Source: Jingyaoa shaoxingensis
GTDB taxonomy: Bacteria; Bacillota; Clostridia; Lachnospirales; Lachnospiraceae
DNA length: 64,000 nucleotides
NCBI RefSeq assembly: GCF_014385005.1
Contig: NZ_JACRSZ010000007.1
Span: 1-64,000 of the forward strand
Direction: 5' to 3'
This document shows positions 44,561-50,914 of this stretch, piece by piece; position 1 is the first letter of the stretch, and each line of letters begins with the position of its first letter. The notes below the pieces were generated by a model. That model saw nothing but the letters and a program-made list of their open reading frames with translations, was not told where the DNA came from and did no database searches. The translations under genes were made by a program, and so were the position numbers.

Positions 44561-44589
44561 TTGACACAATAATAACGCTATGCTAAAAT
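44561..44589 (+). promoter_or_regulatory. Strong promoter for the malate genes
   Basis: TTGACA (44561-44566) and TAAAAT (44584-44589) with 17 bp between. It precedes the unknown membrane protein, the malate dehydrogenase-like gene and malic enzyme, which follow without another terminator. Confidence 0.8.
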
Positions 44590-44628
44590 TCACAGGTGTA
44601 AACATATGATACGTGAAGGGACATCATT

Positions 44629-45048
44629 GTGAATTTTGGCATAGCATATATACAGAAAAAAACAATTCAGAAAAAATTCATATACCCTCTGGTTTTCCTG
44701 TTGTTACTGATACCGGTTCTGTATTTCGCAAAAGGAAGTTTTGCTGATGAGATAGGGATGAATGAAAGCAGGATACACAGCACCAGTCTTACCGGACAGA
44801 AAGCGTTCTCGGTGAAGAGAGCGGCAGATGTATGGTATGAGACCGGATGCAGTGTCCGGGAACCGGAGCGGTCAATCAGACAAAGTTCTGTCACATCTTC
44901 CGGACTGTGTATAGAGACAGTTCCGGTTCAGTTTTATCAGAATGAGGTAAGGGAACATATACGAAAGAGGCATTCAGAGAGACCACCGGAACCTGGCAGG
45001 TCTAACTGGAGTCTGAGAGCACCGCCCGTTTACGTCTGTAACATATAA
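44629..45048 (+). CDS. Single-span membrane or exported protein of unknown function
   Basis: A 139-aa protein, start GTG at 44629 with AAGGGA ahead. After a basic N-terminus it has one hydrophobic helix (FIYPLVFLLLLIPVLYFAKG) that could be a signal or anchor, then an exported part rich in Ser, Arg and Glu with no recognised motif (FYQNEVREHIRKRHSERPPE). It is the first gene after a strong promoter and 26 bp before the malate dehydrogenase-like gene. I do not recognise a family. Confidence 0.5.
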   Translation: MNFGIAYIQKKTIQKKFIYPLVFLLLLIPVLYFAKGSFADEIGMNESRIHSTSLTGQKAFSVKRAADVWYETGCSVREPERSIRQSSVTSSGLCIETVPVQFYQNEVREHIRKRHSERPPEPGRSNWSLRAPPVYVCNI

Positions 45049-45074
45049 AAAACAGATAAACAGGAGGGGCAAAT

Positions 45075-46022
45075 ATGAAAAAAGATCACGGAGAAAAAAT
45101 TGTAGTAATTGGAGCCGGCAATGTGGGAGAAGCAATTGCCTATACATTAATGGTAAGGAAACAGGCAAATGAAATTGTGCTGGTGGATGTGAATGAAGAC
45201 CGGGCGAAGGGAGCGGCTATTGACGTGCTGCAGGGAACCAGTTTTCATAAACAGACTGGTGTACGACAGGGCGGATATGAAGAATGTGCAGATGCAGATA
45301 TTGTGATCATAACCGCAGGAATTGCCAGAAAACCGGGGCAGACCAGACTGGAACTTGCCCGGACGAATGTGTCAATCATCCGGAGTATTACAGAAAGCAT
45401 TATGAAGCATGCGGTGAATCCATTGTTGCTGGTAGTATCCAACCCTGCAGATATTTTAACCCGTGAAGTGCAGAAAGTATCCGGTCTTCCGTCGGAACGT
45501 GTCATCGGAAGCGGAACTTCTCTGGATACAGCCAGATTTCGTGCCAATATCAGTGCATGCCTGAATGTGAACGTGACAGATGTACAGGCATATGTATTAG
45601 GGGAACATGGAGACAGCCAGGTGGCAGTATGGAGCTCTGCATCGGTCAGTGGAATTCCACTTACAGATTACGAGAACATTCAGAAGGTGGAGCTGGACCG
45701 CAGGGAGATTACCGAACATACCAGAGATGGCGGAGCGGAGATTATCGGACTGAAAGGAGCCACCTTCTACGGAGTGTCAATGGCAGTGTCTACAATCGTA
45801 GAAGCAATTGTGAAAGATGAACATGCAATTCTTCCAGTATCACATGTATTGGGGGATACGTACGGCAGCTGGTCAGGAATTGCATTTTCTCTTCCATGCA
45901 GAGTTGGCAGAGAGGGAATTGAGCAGACTTTTCTGGTTCCGCTCAGTGAGGAGGAACAGAAAGCACTGGATCAGTCGGCAGAACTTCTGAAAGAATTTTA
46001 CAGTCAGGTGAAAGAAGTGTAG
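45075..46022 (+). CDS. LDH-family dehydrogenase with malate-type active-site residue
   Basis: A 315-aa NAD-dependent 2-hydroxyacid dehydrogenase of the LDH/MDH superfamily. The Rossmann motif is IVVIGAGNVGEAIAYTLM; VVSNPADILT and LGEHGDSQVAVWS hold the conserved Asn and catalytic His. In the mobile loop the sequence is AGIARKPGQTRLELAR. Lactate dehydrogenases normally have Gln at the position taken here by Arg85, and Arg at this site is the classical determinant of malate/oxaloacetate specificity. With malic enzyme 12 bp downstream, malate dehydrogenase is the better call. AGGAGGGG precedes the ATG. Confidence 0.78.
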   Translation: MKKDHGEKIVVIGAGNVGEAIAYTLMVRKQANEIVLVDVNEDRAKGAAIDVLQGTSFHKQTGVRQGGYEECADADIVIITAGIARKPGQTRLELARTNVSIIRSITESIMKHAVNPLLLVVSNPADILTREVQKVSGLPSERVIGSGTSLDTARFRANISACLNVNVTDVQAYVLGEHGDSQVAVWSSASVSGIPLTDYENIQKVELDRREITEHTRDGGAEIIGLKGATFYGVSMAVSTIVEAIVKDEHAILPVSHVLGDTYGSWSGIAFSLPCRVGREGIEQTFLVPLSEEEQKALDQSAELLKEFYSQVKEV

Positions 46023-46034
46023 GGGGATAAGAAG

Positions 46035-47207
46035 ATGGATAAAAAAGAATTTGCGCTAAAACAGCATGAAGCATGGGAAGGAAAGATTGAAGTTATCAGC
46101 AGAGCAAAGATCGAGACACCGGAGGAACTGGCTGTGGCGTATACACCGGGAGTTGCAGAGCCTTGTCTGAAAATTGCAGAGGATGTGGATTTATCTTACA
46201 AATATACCAGAAGAAAAAATATGGTAGCTGTGGTGACAGACGGGACAGCAGTACTTGGTCTTGGCGATATCGGACCGGAAGCCGGAATGCCGGTAATGGA
46301 AGGAAAATGTGCACTGTTCAAAACATTTGCAGATGTGGATGCATTTCCGTTATGTGTGCGAAGCAAAGATGTAGATGACATTGTGAAGACAGTCAGCCTG
46401 CTGGCAGGAAGTTTTGGCGGAGTGAATCTGGAAGATATTTCGGCACCGAGATGTTTTGAGATTGAGCGGAAATTAAAAGAATGCTGCGATATTCCGATTT
46501 TCCATGATGATCAGCACGGTACAGCAGTCGTTACTACAGCGGCACTGTTAAATGCCTTGAAAGTAGTGGGAAAGAATCTGGATGAAATCAAAGTGGTAAC
46601 ATCCGGTGCAGGAGCAGCCGGAATTGCGATTATCAAGCTGCTGGTAAGTCTGGGACTGAAAAATGTGATCATGTGTGACCGCCATGGAGCAATCTATAAA
46701 GGCCGCGATAATCTGAATGCGGAGAAAAAAGAGATGGCTGAGATCTGCAACCAGAATATGGAAAAAGGTACATTGGAAGAAGTGCTGAAGGGAGCAGATG
46801 TCTTTATTGGTGTATCTGCACCTGGAACTGTGACAGAAGAGATGGTGAAGAACATGGCAGAAAAACCGATTCTCTTTCCGATGGCAAATCCGGTTCCGGA
46901 AATTATGCCAGATCTGGCAAAACAGGCAGGGGCAGCCGTTGTGGGAACCGGCCGCAGTGACTTCCCGAACCAGATTAACAATGTACTGGCATTTCCTGGT
47001 ATTTTCCGTGGAGCACTGGATGTGCGGGCTAAGGATATTAACGATGAGATGAAAGTGGCAGCAGCCTATGCCATTGCAAATCTGATTCCGGAAGAAGAAC
47101 TTTCGCCGGAATATATCATTCCGAACCCGTTTGATAAGCGAGTAGTAAAGGCTGTAGCTGATGCAGTGGCAGAAGCTGCAAGAAAAACAGGTGTTGCAAG
47201 AATATAA
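46035..47207 (+). CDS. NAD(P)-dependent malic enzyme
   Basis: A 390-aa malic enzyme of the short bacterial type. The signature stretch is VAYTPGVAEPCLKIAEDV, followed by VVTDGTAVLGLGDIGPEAGM, the metal-binding PIFHDDQHGTAVVTTAALLN and the NAD(P) site VVTSGAGAAGIAIIKLL. It converts malate to pyruvate and CO2 with NAD(P)+ reduction. Paired with the malate dehydrogenase-like gene, it could run oxaloacetate to pyruvate while moving electrons from NADH to NADPH, as in the clostridial malate shunt. AGGGGGATAAG precedes the ATG; a strong terminator follows. Confidence 0.9.
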   Translation: MDKKEFALKQHEAWEGKIEVISRAKIETPEELAVAYTPGVAEPCLKIAEDVDLSYKYTRRKNMVAVVTDGTAVLGLGDIGPEAGMPVMEGKCALFKTFADVDAFPLCVRSKDVDDIVKTVSLLAGSFGGVNLEDISAPRCFEIERKLKECCDIPIFHDDQHGTAVVTTAALLNALKVVGKNLDEIKVVTSGAGAAGIAIIKLLVSLGLKNVIMCDRHGAIYKGRDNLNAEKKEMAEICNQNMEKGTLEEVLKGADVFIGVSAPGTVTEEMVKNMAEKPILFPMANPVPEIMPDLAKQAGAAVVGTGRSDFPNQINNVLAFPGIFRGALDVRAKDINDEMKVAAAYAIANLIPEEELSPEYIIPNPFDKRVVKAVADAVAEAARKTGVARI

Positions 47208-47223
47208 TCTGCCAATTATGCAC

Positions 47224-47268
47224 AAAAAAGAACCAATTTTACAAATGTTGTAAAATTGGTTCTTTTTT
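47224..47268 (+). terminator. Terminator after malic enzyme
   Basis: AAAAAAGAACCAATTTTACAA and its reverse complement TTGTAAAATTGGTTCTTTTTT flank a 3-base loop, giving a 21-bp perfect stem. Confidence 0.95.
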
Positions 47269-47320
47269 GTGTTAAGATAAAAACAATAATAAAAAACAGA
47301 AACTGGAAAGGGGAAAGATT

Positions 47321-47455
47321 ATGGCCGAATATGAGGAAAAGAGAGAACAGGAAAACACAGTAGAGAATCTGTTGGATTATGCGTGGCTGCTGCATATGTT
47401 TCTGAATTTTTACGAAGAAAAACTAACAGAGCCACAGCCATGTGAGGAAGAATAA
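47321..47455 (+). CDS. 44-aa acidic protein of unknown function
   Basis: A short open frame with GGAAAGGGG eight bases before its ATG. The product is MAEYEEKREQENTVENLLDY then an amphipathic helix with aromatic residues (AWLLHMFLNFYEEK) and the tail TEPQPCEEE. It lies between two terminators as a separate unit. The good ribosome binding site and the helix argue for a real small protein, but there is no recognised family. Confidence 0.5.
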   Translation: MAEYEEKREQENTVENLLDYAWLLHMFLNFYEEKLTEPQPCEEE

Positions 47456-47478
47456 AATGTCTCAGAATAGAAAGTACA

Positions 47479-47507
47479 TTGACAGATCACAGACTCCATA
47501 GTACAAT
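47479..47507 (+). promoter_or_regulatory. Promoter upstream of tcdA
   Basis: TTGACA (47479-47484) and TACAAT (47502-47507), 17-bp spacer. The transcript would meet a terminator hairpin about 40-60 nt later, before the tcdA start. Confidence 0.75.
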
Positions 47508-47548
47508 TACCCTATTAAAACAGTGGGTAGTAAAGTGATAATAACCCG

Positions 47549-47575
47549 GCGGATGGTTTCCATCCGCTGTTTTTT
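47549..47575 (+). terminator. Terminator or attenuator in the tcdA leader
   Basis: GCGGATGG (47549-47556) and CCATCCGC (47560-47567) form a perfect stem followed by TGTTTTTT. Upstream, ACCC/GGGT segments (about 47510-47546) could pair alternatively. It may end the upstream small-ORF transcript, or attenuate tcdA. Confidence 0.75.
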
Positions 47576-47600
47576 AGAGTATAGATAGAGGAGTTATAGA

Positions 47601-48356
47601 ATGTTAACACAGTTTTCAAGAACCGAGTTATTACTGGGAAAAGAAGCTATGGATAAGCTGGCAAACAGCCGTGTGGCAGTGTTTGGCATTGGCGGTGTTG
47701 GAGGATATGTGTGCGAGGCACTGGTTCGTACCGGTGTAGGATCCTTTGATCTGATTGATGATGATAAGGTATGTCTGACCAACCTGAACCGTCAGATTAT
47801 TGCTACCAGAAAAACAGTAGGACAGTATAAGACAGATGTGATGAAGGAACGTATGCTGGAGATTAATCCAAAAGTAGATGTACGTGTCCACAAGTGTTTC
47901 TTCCTTCCGGAGAATGCGGATGAATTCCCATTTGAAGAATATGATTATATTGTCGACGCAGTAGATACCGTTACTGCAAAGATTTCATTGGTAATGAAGG
48001 CACAGGAGATGAACATTCCGATTATCAGCAGTATGGGAGCCGGCAATAAGCTGGATGCCAGCAAGTTCCAGGTGGCAGATATCTACAAGACCAAGGTATG
48101 TCCTCTGGCTAAAGTAATGCGCCGGGAACTGAAAAAACGTGGTGTGAAAAAGCTGAAAGTGGTATATTCCGAAGAACAGCCGACAAGACCGGTTGAGGAT
48201 ATGTCCATCAGCTGCCGGACACACTGCATCTGCCCGCCAGGGGCAGCGCATAAATGCACAGAGCGCCGGGATATTCCGGGAAGTGTGGCATTTGTGCCAT
48301 CTGTTGTAGGACTGATCATTGCTGGAGAGGTAGTAAAAGATCTGAGTGTAAAATAA
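47601..48356 (+). CDS. tcdA: tRNA threonylcarbamoyladenosine dehydratase (TcdA/CsdL)
   Basis: A 251-aa ThiF/E1-like enzyme. The adenylate-binding motif is VAVFGIGGVGGYVCEALVRT, followed by LIDDDKVCLTNLNRQIIATR and VDAVDTVTAKISLV. The C-terminal region has conserved Cys residues (SISCRTHCICPPGAAHKC). TcdA uses ATP to convert t6A37 of ANN-decoding tRNAs to the cyclic form ct6A. The length and motifs fit the family. GAGGAG lies about nine bases before the ATG. It sits near two other sulfur or tRNA-modification genes (larE, ttcA-like). Confidence 0.88.
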   Translation: MLTQFSRTELLLGKEAMDKLANSRVAVFGIGGVGGYVCEALVRTGVGSFDLIDDDKVCLTNLNRQIIATRKTVGQYKTDVMKERMLEINPKVDVRVHKCFFLPENADEFPFEEYDYIVDAVDTVTAKISLVMKAQEMNIPIISSMGAGNKLDASKFQVADIYKTKVCPLAKVMRRELKKRGVKKLKVVYSEEQPTRPVEDMSISCRTHCICPPGAAHKCTERRDIPGSVAFVPSVVGLIIAGEVVKDLSVK

Positions 48357-48389
48357 TGATATAAGATTTTTGTGCAGGAGGAACGTCAA

Positions 48390-49208
48390 ATGGGACAGTT
48401 AGAAGAAAAGTATGAAGCGTTGCTGGAGTATCTGCGCAGCCTGAATTCTGTGGCAGTAGCATTTTCCAGCGGTGTAGATTCCACCTTTTTATTAAAAGCA
48501 GCAAAAGAAGCACTGGGAGATAAGGTTATTGCAGTAACTGCGCAGTCCTGTTCTTTCCCGAAGCGAGAATTAAAAGAAGCAATTGCATTCTGTGAGAAAG
48601 AAGGCATCCGTCATTTTATCTGTGAATCCGAAGAACTTCATATTGAAGGATTTGCACAGAACCCAAAGAACCGCTGTTACCTTTGCAAAAAGGAATTATT
48701 CGAGAAGATCAGGAAGCTGGCAGCAGAACAGAATGTAGAGAATGTAGTAGAAGGATCCAATCTGGACGATAACGGAGATTACCGTCCGGGACTTCAGGCA
48801 GTAGCAGAACTGGAAGTAAAGAGTCCTCTTCGCCATTGCGGCCTGAGCAAGAACGAGATTCGCCTGTTATCTAAAAAGCTGGGACTTCCTACCTGGGAGA
48901 AACAGTCCTTTGCATGTCTGGCTTCCAGATTCGTGTATGGAGAGATCATCACAGAAGAAAAACTGGGCATGGTAGATAAAGCAGAACAGCTTCTGCTGGA
49001 TCTGGGATTTCATCAGGTAAGAGTCCGTATTCATGGTATGATGGCAAGGATCGAGATCGAACCAGCAGAATTTGACAAACTGATGCAGTCGGAAGTCAGA
49101 GAGAAGATCACGAAAGAATTCAAATCCTATGGATTCACTTATGTGACACTGGATCTGATGGGTTATCGAACCGGCAGTATGAATGAAACCTTAGATATAA
49201 AAAAATAG
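48390..49208 (+). CDS. larE: LarE-type ATP-dependent sulfur transferase
   Basis: A 272-aa PP-loop enzyme of the LarE family. The ATP pyrophosphatase motif is VAFSSGVDSTFLLKAA (Ser27-Gly-Val-Asp-Ser31). Cys176 in FACLASRFVYGE matches the sacrificial cysteine of characterised LarE, which donates its sulfur to build the nickel-pincer cofactor of lactate racemase. LarA, LarB and LarC are not in this window, so the partner could be elsewhere or the protein may serve another target. ATG 48390 with GGAGG ahead is preferred to GTG 48372. Confidence 0.85.
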   Translation: MGQLEEKYEALLEYLRSLNSVAVAFSSGVDSTFLLKAAKEALGDKVIAVTAQSCSFPKRELKEAIAFCEKEGIRHFICESEELHIEGFAQNPKNRCYLCKKELFEKIRKLAAEQNVENVVEGSNLDDNGDYRPGLQAVAELEVKSPLRHCGLSKNEIRLLSKKLGLPTWEKQSFACLASRFVYGEIITEEKLGMVDKAEQLLLDLGFHQVRVRIHGMMARIEIEPAEFDKLMQSEVREKITKEFKSYGFTYVTLDLMGYRTGSMNETLDIKK

Positions 49209-49232
49209 TACCCGTCAGGGTGCTATTTTTTT
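49205..49232 (+). terminator. Terminator after larE
   Basis: ATAGTACCC (49205-49213) pairs with GGGTGCTAT (49218-49226), followed by seven Ts. The left arm begins within the larE stop codon. Confidence 0.85.
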
Positions 49233-49260
49233 GACACAGTGAAACAGGATATGCTATAGT
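49231..49260 (+). promoter_or_regulatory. Promoter of the rhodanese-TtcA gene
   Basis: TTGACA (49231-49236) and TATAGT (49255-49260), 18-bp spacer, starting in the T-run of the previous terminator. Confidence 0.7.
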
Positions 49261-49280
49261 TGCTGAAGAAGGAGAAAGAC

Positions 49281-50426
49281 ATGAGCATAACAGTAGAAGA
49301 ATTAAGAAAAATGGATGCGGGTACTTATCAGTTAATTGATATCCGCAGTGAGAGTGAGATTGCACACGGTGCCATACCGGGTGCAACGGCGATTCCGGGG
49401 GAAAAGATCGCGGACAGCGAACTGACAGATAAAGGGAAAAAGCTGATTATCTGTTGTTCCAGAGGAAGAAACAGTGTGGATCTGGCGGCAGAGCTTTGTG
49501 AAAAAGGATATGATGCAGAGAGTCTGGAGGGAGGCTATGTTGCCTGGCTGATGGATTATATGAAGCGCCAGGAAGAAGCAGATTTTGCTAAAAATGTGGA
49601 ACAGAGCCTGAGAAAAACTTACAAAAAAAGGATCTGGTCCAGGTTTTGCAGAGCCATTAATACCTATGAACTGGTGAAACCGGGAGATAAGATTGCAGTC
49701 TGCATTTCCGGCGGGAAAGACTCCATGCTGATGGCGAAGCTGTTTCAGGAACTGAAGCGTCATAACAAGTTTGAATTTGAAGTAAAATATCTGGTGATGG
49801 ATCCCGGATACAATGAGGCAAACCGGCACATCATAGAAGAGAATGCCCGCAGACTGAATATCCCGGTAACGTTTTTTGAATCTAATATTTTTGATGCAGT
49901 GTATGAGATTGAGAATTCCCCGTGTTATCTCTGTGCCAGAATGCGAAGAGGGCATCTTTATGCCTACGCAAAAGAACTGAGCTGCAACAAGATTGCACTG
50001 GGACATCATTATGATGATGTCATCGAGACCATTCTGATGGGAATGCTCTATGGCGGTCAGGTACAGACCATGATGCCAAAGCTGCACAGTACGAATTTTG
50101 AAGGAATGGAACTGATCCGTCCGTTGTATCTGATTCGGGAAGATGATATCAAGTCCTGGAGAGACTATAACGATCTGCATTTTATTCAATGTGCCTGCAA
50201 GTTCACCGATACCTGTACCACATGTAATAATGAAGAGAACCGTTCCAAGCGAGTGGAGATCAAAGAACTGATCCGCACTCTGAAACAGAAAAATCCGTTT
50301 GTTGAGGGTAACATTTTTAAGAGCGTGGAAAATGTGAATCTGGATACAGTAGTGGAATATAAGGCAGGAGGAGTTCGTCACAACTTCCTTGAACGCTATG
50401 ACAAAATGGGGAATACCGATCAGTAA
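49281..50426 (+). CDS. Rhodanese-TtcA fusion, predicted tRNA 2-thiolation enzyme
   Basis: A 381-aa two-domain protein. Residues 1-95 form a rhodanese domain with active-site Cys59 in IICCSRGRNS. Residues 110-381 are a TtcA-type PP-loop ATPase with SGGKDS at 143-148, the cysteine motif CYLCARMRRGHLYAYAKELS and ALGHHYDDVIETILM, consistent with a [4Fe-4S] tRNA 2-thiocytidine synthetase. Fusion would let the rhodanese supply persulfide sulfur directly to the thiolation site. An in-frame ATG-like start at 49260 is possible, but 49281 has AAGGAG ahead and is chosen. It has its own promoter. Confidence 0.85.
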   Translation: MSITVEELRKMDAGTYQLIDIRSESEIAHGAIPGATAIPGEKIADSELTDKGKKLIICCSRGRNSVDLAAELCEKGYDAESLEGGYVAWLMDYMKRQEEADFAKNVEQSLRKTYKKRIWSRFCRAINTYELVKPGDKIAVCISGGKDSMLMAKLFQELKRHNKFEFEVKYLVMDPGYNEANRHIIEENARRLNIPVTFFESNIFDAVYEIENSPCYLCARMRRGHLYAYAKELSCNKIALGHHYDDVIETILMGMLYGGQVQTMMPKLHSTNFEGMELIRPLYLIREDDIKSWRDYNDLHFIQCACKFTDTCTTCNNEENRSKRVEIKELIRTLKQKNPFVEGNIFKSVENVNLDTVVEYKAGGVRHNFLERYDKMGNTDQ

Positions 50427-50471
50427 AATGTGTGTTTTTTGTGAAATAAGGCTTTTTTCTCCTGTTTGAAA

Positions 50472-50500
50472 TTGACAAAAAAAGAGTCATGAAGTAGAAT
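50472..50500 (+). promoter_or_regulatory. Promoter of the DUF6110/P1B-ATPase operon
   Basis: TTGACA (50472-50477) and TAGAAT (50495-50500) with a 17-bp spacer. The leader is about 55 nt and ends with AAGGAGG. Confidence 0.8.
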
Positions 50501-50562
50501 AGTTGTGTTTAAAAAAAGTTAGCATAAGCTAATGAAAGTTACAATACAAGGAGGAAATGATC

Positions 50563-50901
50563 ATGAAAAATGTATTCAAAAATGTAGACTGGAAAAAAGT
50601 GGGAACTTTCGCAGGTGGCTTTGTATTTGGAACAGCAGGTGTAAAAGTTCTGGCAAGTGATGATGCAAAGAAAGTATATACACAGTGCACAGCAGCAGTT
50701 CTTCGTGCAAAAGAGTGTGTGATGAAGACTGTGAACCTTGTACAGGAAAACTGTGAAGATATTCTGGAAGGTGCGAAAGATATCAACGAAGAACGTGCAC
50801 AGAAAGCAGAGGCACAGGCATTCGAAGACGAAGATTTCAGGGAAGTAGAAGAAGCTGCAGAAGAAACTGCAGAAGAGACAGCAGAAGAGACAGCAGAATA
50901 A
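50563..50901 (+). CDS. Small membrane-associated protein (DUF6110-like), FezA candidate
   Basis: A 112-aa protein with a short basic N-terminus, one Gly-rich hydrophobic helix (VGTFAGGFVFGTAGVKVLAS), an amphipathic middle (CTAAVLRAKECVMKTVNLVQ) and an acidic tail ending in repeats of EETAE. ATG 50557 is too close to the AGGAGG; ATG 50563 is chosen. It lies 13 bp before a heavy-metal P1B ATPase. A small Gly-rich protein paired with a P1B ATPase is the arrangement of the ferrosome genes fezA and fezB, which build iron storage organelles in some anaerobes. That link is inference; the family name is assigned from context and form. Confidence 0.6.
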   Translation: MKNVFKNVDWKKVGTFAGGFVFGTAGVKVLASDDAKKVYTQCTAAVLRAKECVMKTVNLVQENCEDILEGAKDINEERAQKAEAQAFEDEDFREVEEAAEETAEETAEETAE

Positions 50902-50914
50902 GGGGCGTTCATCA

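Noticed and set aside
45075..46022. Plain L-lactate dehydrogenase
   Set aside because: The Arg at the specificity position and the neighbouring malic enzyme favour malate dehydrogenase.
49332..50381. Minus-strand frame of about 350 codons
   Set aside because: It lies wholly opposite the rhodanese-TtcA gene, which has intact motifs in both domains.
50850..50899. GAAGAAACTGCAGAA-type repeat at the end of the DUF6110-like gene
   Set aside because: Considered as a DNA repeat or CRISPR-like unit; it is simply a low-complexity coding tail (EETAE) of three copies.
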